This document shows, one piece after another, positions 1 to 7,939 of a stretch of 37,210 nucleotides of DNA (its first letter is position 1; every line of letters begins with the position of its first letter). Below the pieces are notes generated by a model that worked only from the letters and a program-made list of their open reading frames with translations, ran no database searches and was not told where the DNA came from. This stretch comes from Bacillota bacterium (GTDB taxonomy: Bacteria > Bacillota > Desulfotomaculia > Desulfotomaculales > Desulfallaceae): the NCBI GenBank assembly GCA_022360435.1, contig JAKSCU010000494.1, positions 1-37,210 of the forward strand, given 5' to 3'. The translations under genes and the position numbers were made by a program.

Positions 1-12
1 AACTTTTGCCAT
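1..12 (-). CDS. Start of the next operon gene (partial)
   Basis: Just after the aldolase stop codon the minus strand shows GGAGGTG, a six-base spacer and ATG GCA AAA GTT, after which the window ends. This is a good ribosome binding site and start (M-A-K-V), so the catabolic operon probably continues to the left. Nothing can be said about the product from four codons. Confidence 0.55.
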
Positions 13-32
13 TTGAGGCACCTCCAATTGTT

Positions 33-860
33 TTAAACGCAAACACGTATTTTGCGGCGCGCTAATTCTTTTACGGCCGCACATGCCGCCGCGCTTAGTT
101 TCCAGGGTTCGGTTTCACCTTGGTTCAAGCAATCCTTTACCGCTTTGCTCCACGCTATTTTAAGCTCGGTTCCTATGTTAATCTTGGCAATACCCATCTT
201 TATGGTTTTTTTCAACATAGCGTCGGGGATTCCCGAACCGCCATGCAGCACCAGGGGCGCCTCCACCTGCTCGCGTATGGCTTTCAGCCTGGCAAAATCT
301 ATCTTGGGCGCACCCTTGTACAGCCCGTGGGCGGTACCTACGGCCGGGGCCAGGGCGTCCACGCCGCTTTCCCGAACCAGGCGGGCGGCCTCTGCGGGCT
401 CGGCCAGCCCCCCGGCCCCCCCGGTGCCGACCCCGTCTTCGACACCGCCGATATGTCCCAATTCAGCCTCCACCGAAGCTCCGGCGGCATGAGCAAAAGA
501 AGCCGCCAGCTTAGACAGGCGTATATTTTCCGCCAAGGGAAATTTAGAGGCATCCATCATCACCGATGTAAAGCCGTTAACCAAAGACCAGGCGATCCAC
601 CGCAGGTCCTCGCTGTGATCGAGATGAAGCGCGATCCTGACGGACGAAGCCCGGGCCCACTCCCTGGCCAGAGCGGTTATTTGGGGTGGATTTAATTTTT
701 CCAGGTAAAGGGGGGTTATTTCCAAAATAACCGGGGTCTTTTCAATTTCCGCCGCCTCTATGACCGAGCGGATAAAGTCGTAGCCGTAAAAATTGAAGGC
801 CGGCACGGCATACCCGTCTTTTTGCGCCTCCAGTAAAAGTTCCCTGGCTGTTACCAGCAT
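33..860 (-). CDS. Class II ketose-bisphosphate aldolase, GatY/KbaY-like
   Basis: This 275-aa zinc-dependent aldolase would cleave a ketose 1,6-bisphosphate into dihydroxyacetone phosphate and an aldehyde. Visible motifs are the zinc-binding HLDH near residue 80, GTAHG and LHGGSG for the other zinc histidines and phosphate, and KINIGTELK near the C-terminus. The TELK form resembles tagatose-bisphosphate aldolases GatY/KbaY (NVATELK) more than fructose-bisphosphate aldolase, which usually has NIDTD. A second, more FBA-like copy lies at 17103-17957, so this one is a specialised paralogue. It is the last complete gene of the operon in this window, 39 bases downstream of the SDR gene. The substrate (tagatose-, fructose-, sedoheptulose-bisphosphate or another) cannot be fixed from sequence. 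Confidence 0.85.
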   Translation of the reverse strand: MLVTARELLLEAQKDGYAVPAFNFYGYDFIRSVIEAAEIEKTPVILEITPLYLEKLNPPQITALAREWARASSVRIALHLDHSEDLRWIAWSLVNGFTSVMMDASKFPLAENIRLSKLAASFAHAAGASVEAELGHIGGVEDGVGTGGAGGLAEPAEAARLVRESGVDALAPAVGTAHGLYKGAPKIDFARLKAIREQVEAPLVLHGGSGIPDAMLKKTIKMGIAKINIGTELKIAWSKAVKDCLNQGETEPWKLSAAACAAVKELARRKIRVCV

Positions 861-899
861 TTATGCACCATCCTTTAGTCAGCAAGTAAATTAAAATAT

Positions 900-1673
900 T
901 CACCAAGCGGTATACCCGCCGTCTACCAAAAGAATGTGCCCGGTAATAAAACTGGCCGCGCCCGATGCGAGAAACACGGCGGCGGGTCCTATTTCCTCCG
1001 GGGCGGCAAATCTCTTCATCGGGGTAAGCTCCAAGGCTGCCTCACTCATGGCGGGATCGGCCATCCACTTATCGTTGAAGGGGGTAGTAAAATAACCCGG
1101 AGCGATTGAGTTCACCCGCACATTATAGCGCGCCCACTCGGTGGCCAAAGACTTGGTGAGCATGATCACACCGCCCTTGGAGGCGCAGTACGCCGAAATT
1201 TTCCTGTCCTTGTTCACAATGGTCCCGGACATGGAAGAAATATTGACAATACTGCCGCTTTTCCGCCGGATCATCTCCCGGCCAACTTTCTGGCAGCATA
1301 AGAAGACCCCTTTAAGATTCACCGCCATAACCTGTTCCCACTCTTGCGCCGCCAGGTATTCGGCGGCCACCTTCTTACCCACACCCGCGCTGGTGACCAG
1401 TATGTCAATACCCTTAAATTCATGTTTTACTTGGGCCACCATTTTTTCCACCTGCCGGGCCATTGACACATCGGTGCGGATAAAAATGGCCCGGCGGCCC
1501 AAATCATTAATTTTGGCTATTATGGAGTCGGCCTCGCCCCCGTCAATGTCCGCCACGGCTATGTCGGCGCCGGCCTGGGCCAGCGCTTGAGCAGCGGCCG
1601 CCCCCAGTCCCGAAGAACCGCCGGTGACAACAGCTTTCTTGCCGGCCAAAGAAAAGCTGGACATCACATCCAA
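900..1673 (-). CDS. SDR-family dehydrogenase/reductase
   Basis: This 257-aa short-chain dehydrogenase is of the classical type. It has the nucleotide-binding TGGSSGLG near residue 17, a D-x-D after the second strand suggesting NAD(H) preference, NISSM with the catalytic Ser, the YCASKGG active-site Tyr/Lys, and the terminal HILLVDGGYTAW. Relatives include gluconate 5-dehydrogenase, sugar-alcohol dehydrogenases and 3-oxoacyl-ACP reductases; the catabolic operon argues for a sugar, polyol or aldehyde substrate. The likely start is TTG, seven bases after a G-rich ribosome binding site; an ATG three codons later is the alternative. It lies 13 bases downstream of the PFK gene and is surely co-transcribed with it. 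Confidence 0.85.
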   Translation of the reverse strand: MDVMSSFSLAGKKAVVTGGSSGLGAAAAQALAQAGADIAVADIDGGEADSIIAKINDLGRRAIFIRTDVSMARQVEKMVAQVKHEFKGIDILVTSAGVGKKVAAEYLAAQEWEQVMAVNLKGVFLCCQKVGREMIRRKSGSIVNISSMSGTIVNKDRKISAYCASKGGVIMLTKSLATEWARYNVRVNSIAPGYFTTPFNDKWMADPAMSEAALELTPMKRFAAPEEIGPAAVFLASGAASFITGHILLVDGGYTAW

Positions 1674-1686
1674 AGAACAACCCCCC

Positions 1687-2886
1687 TTACAGGCTCAAGG
1701 CCAGGTATTCCGGAAAATCATACTCCAACAGCGGCTTAATCCAGCTTATAAAACATTCCGTCACATCATTATTAACAGCGTCGTAAAACTCAGGCGGCAT
1801 GGTCTTTTCTCCGGCGGCCACCTCGGCCAGGGCTATTGAACCGAACATACCGCCCCCACAGCCGGGGTGGTTTAATGTCACCATTTGCCCGCCGTCGCCG
1901 CGCAAAGCCAGTCCGACAGCCTCCCGGCCAAGCAGAAAAGCCTCTTTCCTGTCCCGGGGGGAGGGACAGGCGCCGAAACTGCGCTGCAGCATGCCCAGGT
2001 CCTGGGCCCTGGCCCGTAATTTCGTTCTGGCGGTAACCAGGCGGGTCAAGCATTCCGCGGCCCCGTGGCGCACAATATGCAGGTTGTCCCCCTGGATGTC
2101 TGAAAAAGGGGTTTGACCTAGATAGGCTCCGCTTTCATCCTTAATGCTTTCGCTCACCACCACCAGCACCCAGCCGTGGCGGCTGTAGACACTCTCCACG
2201 TCTCGCAAAAATTTGTCGGTGCAGAGGGCGTATTCCGGGATATAGATCAGGTGGGGGCCATCTCCCCGCTCCTGTCTCGCCAGCGCGCTGGAAGCCGCGA
2301 TCCAGCCGGCCCTCCGGCCCATGGTTTCAATAATCCTTACCTGCTCAAAAGTACGCATGGACTTGAGGTCCGCGGCCTGGGCCTTAACCGCCAGGGCCGC
2401 GTAAACCGCGGCGCTGGCAAAGCCAGGGGTATGATCGGTGCCGGTTATATCGTTGTCAACAGTCTTGGGTATGCCTATGATTTTCAAGTCCAAACCTTTT
2501 TCCCCGGCCAGCTTTTCGATTTTCGAGCAGGCCGCCATGGTGCCGTTGCCGCCGATACACAGAAGATAGCCGGCGTTGTGCCGGTTCAACACATCCAAAA
2601 CGGCGCGATAATCCTCTGCTTGCATTTCTTTCCGGCTGCCGCCCAGAACAGACCCCGGGGTGTTTTTCAACATCTCCAGGGCATCGGCGCCTAAAGAGCT
2701 TAATTTAATGATCCGGTCGGTCAAAAGCCCCTCAAAGCCGCAAGACGACCCGTAAATTTCATCAACCCGGTCATTATCCCGGCAGGCTTCAATAATACCG
2801 GCCAGCGTGCCATTTATCACCGCCGTCGGGCCTCCGGACTGCAAAACAAAAAGCGTTTTTGGAGTAGAATAATTCATTTGCGCCAT
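1687..2886 (-). CDS. Phosphofructokinase family, PPi-type-like
   Basis: This 399-aa PFK-family enzyme would phosphorylate fructose 6-phosphate or a related sugar phosphate at C1. Near the N-terminus it has SGGPTAVIN, and it has PKTVDND around the catalytic Asp; Lys in place of Gly before T[IV]DND is the mark of PPi-type and some atypical ATP enzymes. MGRRAGW and LGMLQRSFG match the sugar-phosphate binding parts of the family. The metal/cosubstrate loop reads GGNGT where ATP enzymes have GGDGS and PPi enzymes GGDD, so the phosphoryl donor cannot be assigned. In the operon it sits between a zinc dehydrogenase and an SDR and would feed the class II aldolase. A sedoheptulose-7-phosphate kinase role, known for some PPi-PFKs, is also possible. 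Confidence 0.82.
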   Translation of the reverse strand: MAQMNYSTPKTLFVLQSGGPTAVINGTLAGIIEACRDNDRVDEIYGSSCGFEGLLTDRIIKLSSLGADALEMLKNTPGSVLGGSRKEMQAEDYRAVLDVLNRHNAGYLLCIGGNGTMAACSKIEKLAGEKGLDLKIIGIPKTVDNDITGTDHTPGFASAAVYAALAVKAQAADLKSMRTFEQVRIIETMGRRAGWIAASSALARQERGDGPHLIYIPEYALCTDKFLRDVESVYSRHGWVLVVVSESIKDESGAYLGQTPFSDIQGDNLHIVRHGAAECLTRLVTARTKLRARAQDLGMLQRSFGACPSPRDRKEAFLLGREAVGLALRGDGGQMVTLNHPGCGGGMFGSIALAEVAAGEKTMPPEFYDAVNNDVTECFISWIKPLLEYDFPEYLALSL

Positions 2887-2925
2887 ATCTCCTGTAGAAC
2901 AAAGATGTCTGCTTGTTAAAGAGCG

Positions 2926-3939
2926 TTATGGTTTCAGTAAAACCTTGAGACTCTCCCCGGAAGCCATGGCGGCGTCAAACCCTGACTGCGCCGCCTCCAG
3001 GGGAAGCCGGTGGGTAATCACTTCCCGCAGCTCGCTTAGCTGGGGCATTAGGCTGACGGCGGTTTTGAAGTCGTTTGGGGTATACACCCTGCTGCCAAGA
3101 ATGTGCAATTCACGCAGGTTAACATCTTGCAGGTCAACTTGCGCCAACTGCCGGTGAACACCCACCACCACAGCGGTACCGCGCGTCCGCAGCAGCCCGG
3201 TCATCTGGGCCGATGTGGCGGCTGCCGCCGCCGCTTCAAACACTACATCCGCTCCGGCGCCCCGGGTTATATCCAACACCTGCTCTTTGACGGACCCGTT
3301 TTGCGGGTCAAGGGTTTTAAAACCCATTTTGCCGGCTTTTCCCAGCCTAAACGGGCTAACCTCACCCACCGCCACCATCTCAGCGCCGGCGGCCCTTGCC
3401 GCCAGGGCCACCATAAGCCCGATGGGCCCCCCGCCCAAAACCACCACCCGGTCGCCGGCTTGCGCGCCGGAACAGTTTACCGCATGCACCCCCACCGCCA
3501 AGGGTTCCGCCAGGGCCGCAACATCCAAACCCATTCCCTCCGGCACCCGGATAAGCTGGGACGGCCGCACTTTTACATATTCGGCAAAGGCCCCGTCGGT
3601 ATCTATGCCGATGAGCCCCAGTTTTTGGCATACATGCGTATACCCACGCCGGCAAGGGTCGCAGGCCCCGCACCAGAGCAACGGATTGACCGCCACCTGG
3701 TCGCCGGCTTTCCAGTCTCCGCCGCACTCGCCTCCCACATCCGCCACCCAGCCCGACATCTCATGGCCCATAACCAGCGGATACTTAACCCTGGGATTTT
3801 TACCGTGGTATATATGCACATCGCTGCCGCAAATACCGCCATAGCCGACCCGCAAAAGGATCTCGCCGGGCCGGGTGTCGGGCAGTGGCACGGTTTGCAT
3901 CTCCAGCTTGCCGGGAGCCGGAATTTTTAATGCTTTCAT
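2926..3939 (-). CDS. Zinc-dependent alcohol/polyol dehydrogenase (MDR family)
   Basis: This medium-chain dehydrogenase is about 337 aa from the ATG at 3939, which follows GGTGG by eight bases; the ORF track's earlier start adds MVGH. The catalytic zinc site is CGSDVH and GHE; the structural zinc site is the four-Cys CGACDPCRRGYTHVC loop. VVLGGGPIGL is the NAD-binding Rossmann motif. It resembles sorbitol, galactitol-1-phosphate, threonine and butanediol dehydrogenases and should oxidise a secondary alcohol to a ketone. It follows dctM by 29 bases. With the SDR it gives the operon two redox steps, which suggests a polyol or a sugar derivative that needs epimerisation or oxidation, or disposal of an aldehyde product. 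Confidence 0.87.
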   Translation of the reverse strand: MKALKIPAPGKLEMQTVPLPDTRPGEILLRVGYGGICGSDVHIYHGKNPRVKYPLVMGHEMSGWVADVGGECGGDWKAGDQVAVNPLLWCGACDPCRRGYTHVCQKLGLIGIDTDGAFAEYVKVRPSQLIRVPEGMGLDVAALAEPLAVGVHAVNCSGAQAGDRVVVLGGGPIGLMVALAARAAGAEMVAVGEVSPFRLGKAGKMGFKTLDPQNGSVKEQVLDITRGAGADVVFEAAAAAATSAQMTGLLRTRGTAVVVGVHRQLAQVDLQDVNLRELHILGSRVYTPNDFKTAVSLMPQLSELREVITHRLPLEAAQSGFDAAMASGESLKVLLKP

Positions 3940-3968
3940 GTGTCCTACCACCTTTTTTGTATTTTGAC

Positions 3969-5261
3969 TTAGCCCGCGTACCCGCCCAAAAGCCTGGGAA
4001 TCAGTAGAACCAGGTCGTCAAAATTCATCAACAAAAGAATCAACAGAATCAGGACTACCATGTACGGCAAGGCGCCCCTGGCCACCCGTTCCAGAGACAA
4101 CCCCGAAAGGTTCATGGCAATGAACAGGTTAACGCCAAGGGGCGGTGAAAGCAGGGCCACCTCATTGACCATAACCCAAATGATGCCGAAAAATATGGGA
4201 TCTATGCCCACCTGGGTTATAACCGGCATGAACACCGGCGCAAGAATAACAATGGTGGCCAGGGTTTCCATAAACATGCCGAGGAAAAAAAGAAGCGCGC
4301 CGATCATCAGCAAAATCAAATATGGCTCGCTGGTAAATCCCAGCATTAACTCCGCCAGTTTCTGCGGTATTTGGTACATGGTGATAAACCGGCCGAACAA
4401 AGTGGAAACACCCACCACGATTATTATCGTGGCCGTTGACATGTTAGTCAGCTTGATGGACTCCCAGAATTCCAGCGGGTTAAGCTTGCGGGTGATAAAA
4501 ATACCCACAAACAACGCGTAAAAAACCGCCACCACCGATGCTTCCACCGGCGTGCATATGCCGGCGTAGATACTGCCCAAAATGACCACGGGAGCCAGCA
4601 GGGACCAGATATTTCTCACCAGGGCCCGGCCAAAATCGGCCAAGGTTTGGGTTTCCATACTTCCTTTAAAGCCCGCGCGCCTGGCATAAATATAAGTGGT
4701 CATCATCAGCACCAGCCCCACCATAAAGCCCGGAAGAAACCCGGCCATGAAAAGAGTCGAAATGGATACATTGGCTATTACCCCGTACACAATCATGGGA
4801 TTGCTGGGTGGAATGAGGATGCCCAGCGTTCCGCCGGTGGCGGTTACTCCGGCCGCATACTCCCGCGAGTATCCTTTTCTTATCATGGAAGGTATCATCA
4901 GGCTGCCCATAGCCGCCACGGTACCGGGACCCGAGCCAATCATGGCGGCGAAAAACATGCATCCCAATATAGTGACCATACCCAGCCCGCCGCGAACACG
5001 GCCTACAATCATGGCGGCTATATCCACAATCTGCGCCGCCATACCGCTCCTTTCCATCAGGGCGCCGGCAAAAATAAATCCCACCACCGCCAGCAGGGGA
5101 AACATATCCGACACTTTCAGCAAGTCCACCGGTATAATACTCAGGGGTATCTCGCTCTGCACCAAGACAACCAGGGACGCAACCCCCAGGGAAACAAAAA
5201 TTGGAGCGCCCAGGGCAAGCATCACAAAAAGAGCAATCCAGATCAACCAGTCCAGAGCCAC
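3969..5261 (-). CDS. dctM: TRAP transporter large permease (DctM)
   Basis: This 430-aa protein is hydrophobic throughout, with roughly twelve membrane segments. It carries DctM motifs such as the early ALGAPIFVSLGVAS, GTLGILIPPSNPMIVYG in the middle and LSPPLGVNLF near the end. It forms the ion-coupled import channel of a tripartite TRAP system with the DctQ and DctP genes next to it. It starts with GTG directly after the dctQ stop codon, so the two are translationally coupled. Known TRAP systems carry organic anions (carboxylates, sialic acids, sugar acids, sulfonates) and some polyols, powered by a sodium or proton gradient. Confidence 0.93.
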   Translation of the reverse strand: MALDWLIWIALFVMLALGAPIFVSLGVASLVVLVQSEIPLSIIPVDLLKVSDMFPLLAVVGFIFAGALMERSGMAAQIVDIAAMIVGRVRGGLGMVTILGCMFFAAMIGSGPGTVAAMGSLMIPSMIRKGYSREYAAGVTATGGTLGILIPPSNPMIVYGVIANVSISTLFMAGFLPGFMVGLVLMMTTYIYARRAGFKGSMETQTLADFGRALVRNIWSLLAPVVILGSIYAGICTPVEASVVAVFYALFVGIFITRKLNPLEFWESIKLTNMSTATIIIVVGVSTLFGRFITMYQIPQKLAELMLGFTSEPYLILLMIGALLFFLGMFMETLATIVILAPVFMPVITQVGIDPIFFGIIWVMVNEVALLSPPLGVNLFIAMNLSGLSLERVARGALPYMVVLILLILLLMNFDDLVLLIPRLLGGYAG

Positions 5262-5762
5262 TTATGACACCCCCCCCAATGTGCCCTGGTCTCCGCCGCG
5301 AAAACGCAGGTACCAACGCTGCACAATCCTGACTATCATCAGCAAGAAAGCTATGGGCAAGGCCACGTAAACATACCGCATGTCCAGCATCAAAGCCCCC
5401 GACACCATCGGTCTCTGGCCCATGTCTTGAATCAGATGCACACCTTTGACCACCACCACAATACTAAAAACAATCCAGATCACATCGGTCAAAACCAGTA
5501 ATAAAGACTGCACTTTTTTGGGCAGCAGGGCTATGTGCGCGGTAACCCTGATATGAATCCCTTTTTGGGCGCCCAGGCTGGCCCCCAGGTAAACCATGTA
5601 CAGGAAAGAAAAGCGGGATACTTCTTCGGCCCAGGCTATGGATATACCCAGAAAATACCGGCATATGACCTGGAGCATCAGAAGGGTCATAATCCAGCAC
5701 AGGAGCGCGCCGCATAAAACTTCCTCAAGGTTATTGAAAAACCACGTCAGTCGCTTAACCAT
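5262..5762 (-). CDS. dctQ: TRAP transporter small permease (DctQ)
   Basis: This 166-aa protein has about four membrane segments and the family motif in which a segment ends ISIAWAEEVSRFSFLY (AWAEExxR), followed by GAQKGIHIRV. It is the small membrane subunit that pairs with DctM. The start is ATG, eight bases after AAGGAG. Its stop codon abuts the dctM GTG start. Between it and dctP lies a strong stem-loop that probably sets the ratio of binding protein to permease. Confidence 0.9.
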   Translation of the reverse strand: MVKRLTWFFNNLEEVLCGALLCWIMTLLMLQVICRYFLGISIAWAEEVSRFSFLYMVYLGASLGAQKGIHIRVTAHIALLPKKVQSLLLVLTDVIWIVFSIVVVVKGVHLIQDMGQRPMVSGALMLDMRYVYVALPIAFLLMIVRIVQRWYLRFRGGDQGTLGGVS

Positions 5763-5794
5763 ACTGTTTTCTCCTTAATTATTTTGCCGGCGAA

Positions 5795-5822
5795 GCCGGA
5801 GCGGCCCCTAGGCCGCTCCGGC
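5795..5822 (-). promoter_or_regulatory. Stem-loop between dctP and dctQ
   Basis: A perfect 12-bp GC-rich inverted repeat with a 4-base loop, GCCGGAGCGGCC and its complement, lies between the dctP stop and the dctQ ribosome binding site. There is no T-run on the minus strand, so it is not a classical intrinsic terminator. Such hairpins after binding-protein genes commonly protect the upstream mRNA from 3' exonucleases or cause partial termination, so that more DctP than permease is made. Confidence 0.7.
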
Positions 5823-5855
5823 AAGCAAAATGATTTGTTCATCACCTTTATCGGG

Positions 5856-6914
5856 TTAAGCTGTGGGCTTTTCCCGGCCCAGGGTATTCATCATTTGGTC
5901 AAGCAGGCGCACGTCTCCGATAGTGTCATAGAATTTGGGCCATATGGACATGGCGTTTTTCATCCACTGGTCTTCGTCCTCAGGGGTGCCGCTTAATATC
6001 ATGCCCTTTTCCTTAAGTAAATCAAGGGTCTCCTGGTCCATCTTCTGCATCAGCGCGCGGTTGTCCATGGTGGCGTCCCTGCCGGCTTGGATAATGGCTT
6101 CCTGGACATCCGCCGGCTGGCTCTTGAGCCACTGCTCGTTCACCACCACCGGGACGACCCACATTTTATAGTGGATATCGGTGACATATTTTTGCACCTC
6201 GTAAAATTTATTGGTGGCAATAACCGGATAGGGATTTTCCTGGCCGTCCACAACTTTTTGCTGCAGGGCGTTGAATGTCTCGTCCCAGGCAATGGGAACC
6301 GGCTCACAATCCCAGGCCTTAAATGTTTCCACCATGATGGGGTTAACCGGCACCCGAATTTTCAGTCCTTTTAAATCAGCCATGGTATTAACCGGCTTTT
6401 TGCTGTTGGTAAGCACCCGAAATCCTTGCTCAAGCCAGGCTATGGCTACGTTTCCGCTTTCCTCAGCCATAAGTTGGTTAATATCATCCCAGTTTTCATC
6501 GATAACCGTGTAAAACTCGTCCCGGTCCTTAAACAGGTAAGGGAGGTCGAAAACCCCCAGCGAAGGGCTGAAAACACTGGCATTGTTCACCGCCAGCGAA
6601 GTGGCCTGCACTATCTGCTGCTGAACGTCCTGAAAGCCCTTCTGCTCGCTGCCCAACTGGCCGGCCGGGAAAATTTGCACCTCAACCCGTCCCTCGGTGG
6701 CTTTTTCCACCGACTCTTTGAACTTTAACGCCGCCGCCTGGTGCGGATCCGTCATAGCAGTACCGGCGCTATGGGTGTATTTGATTACAATTTTTTCATC
6801 TACCGCGGCTCCCTTGTCCCCTTCTTTTCCATCCTTATCGCCGCCGCACCCGGCCAGCGCCAACACCGCCGCCAGCGCAACCACCAGAGCCGCTACCTGC
6901 CAACCTCTGCTCAT
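5856..6914 (-). CDS. dctP: TRAP transporter solute-binding lipoprotein (DctP)
   Basis: This 352-aa protein has a lipoprotein signal: a hydrophobic stretch, then LALAGC with the lipidated Cys at residue 23, followed by a charged Gly/Lys/Asp linker. The mature part has the DctP fold signatures GLKIRVPVNP, whose Arg binds the carboxylate or other acid group in characterised members, and ALQQKVVDGQENP. It captures the substrate outside the membrane and delivers it to DctQM. The conserved Arg argues for an acidic ligand, so a sugar acid or sulfonate is more likely than a neutral sugar. It follows the transketolase C-half gene by 81 bases. Confidence 0.92.
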   Translation of the reverse strand: MSRGWQVAALVVALAAVLALAGCGGDKDGKEGDKGAAVDEKIVIKYTHSAGTAMTDPHQAAALKFKESVEKATEGRVEVQIFPAGQLGSEQKGFQDVQQQIVQATSLAVNNASVFSPSLGVFDLPYLFKDRDEFYTVIDENWDDINQLMAEESGNVAIAWLEQGFRVLTNSKKPVNTMADLKGLKIRVPVNPIMVETFKAWDCEPVPIAWDETFNALQQKVVDGQENPYPVIATNKFYEVQKYVTDIHYKMWVVPVVVNEQWLKSQPADVQEAIIQAGRDATMDNRALMQKMDQETLDLLKEKGMILSGTPEDEDQWMKNAMSIWPKFYDTIGDVRLLDQMMNTLGREKPTA

Positions 6915-6995
6915 TGTCTTTACCTCCTCCTAATCAAGCTTAAAATTCCTGTCGTTTACGATAAAGAAACCCGGATACGCGCCATCGTTTTTTTG

Positions 6996-7937
6996 TCAGG
7001 CACGGCGCATAATTTTCCTGGCCAGCCCGGCGATATTTTCGGCCGTAAGGTTAAACGCTTTTAACAGTTCATCATAGCTGCACGCCGACTGCCCAAAGGA
7101 GTCTTTTACGCCTATGCTTTCCACCACCACCCCCGGCATGTTTTTTAAAGTCCCGCCAATTGCGTCTCCCAGCCCCCCAATCAAGCTGTGCTCCTCCACG
7201 GTTATTGCTCTGCCGGTCCCACCGGCCAGCGCGCGCACGACTTGCTCCTCAAGGGGCTTAATGGTGCTGACATTGGCCACCGTAAGGTCAATGCCTTCCG
7301 GGGCCAAGGATTCGGCCGCTTCAAGGGCCATGGCAACCATGGTCCCGCAAGCGAAAACCACAATATCCCGGCCCTGGCGGAGAACGTGGATCTTGCCCAC
7401 GGTAAAATCCCGGTCCCGGGGAAAAACCGCCGGCACCTCATCCCGGGGAAGCCGAATGTAAACAGGCCCGTGGTATTTGGCCGCCCACCGCACGGCCTCA
7501 ACAGCCTCCGCGGCGTCGCTGGGCACAATAACGGTCATTCCCGGCAGCGCCCGCATAAGAGCTATGTCCTCGGTTGACTGGTGGGTGCCTCCGTCGGGAT
7601 AATTGGAAAAACCGGCCGACGAGCCGACAAGCTTGACATTGGTGCGACTCAAGGCCACTCCCACCCTTATCTGGTCGTAGGCTCGGCCCACAAGAAAATT
7701 GGCGAATGTGTTAACAAACGGTGTTTTGCCGGTCAAAGCCAGGCCCACTGCCACCGACACCATATTTTGCTCGGCAATGCCCATTTCAAAAAAATTTTCC
7801 GGGTGCGCTTTCTGAACCATGGCCGACCTGGTACCGATGGAAAGGTCGGCATCCAGCACAACACAACTCGGGTTTTCTGCAACCAGTTCAACCAGGGCTT
7901 GCCCGTACGCGTCCCTTACACTTGGCGTTATGGCCAT
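6996..7937 (-). CDS. Transketolase, C-terminal half (pyrimidine-binding and C-terminal domains)
   Basis: This 313-aa protein is the second subunit of a split transketolase. It has the thiamine-activating Glu in GIAEQNM (residue 56), VNTFANFLVGRAYDQIR, PDGGTHQ, and IRLPRD near residue 170. In the region where E. coli transketolase has THDSIGLGEDGPTHQ, and ordinary split enzymes GSHAG before GEDG, this protein reads GSSAGFSNYPDGGTHQ. The His that contacts substrate phosphate (E. coli His461) is therefore Ser107. The activating Glu and the Arg residues remain, so the protein should be active but may accept a different sugar. It starts just after the N-half stop codon and shares its transcript. 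It could be a 1-deoxyxylulose-type or other ThDP enzyme, but the two-subunit arrangement fits transketolase best. Confidence 0.87.
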   Translation of the reverse strand: MAITPSVRDAYGQALVELVAENPSCVVLDADLSIGTRSAMVQKAHPENFFEMGIAEQNMVSVAVGLALTGKTPFVNTFANFLVGRAYDQIRVGVALSRTNVKLVGSSAGFSNYPDGGTHQSTEDIALMRALPGMTVIVPSDAAEAVEAVRWAAKYHGPVYIRLPRDEVPAVFPRDRDFTVGKIHVLRQGRDIVVFACGTMVAMALEAAESLAPEGIDLTVANVSTIKPLEEQVVRALAGGTGRAITVEEHSLIGGLGDAIGGTLKNMPGVVVESIGVKDSFGQSACSYDELLKAFNLTAENIAGLARKIMRRA

Positions 7938-7939
7938 TT

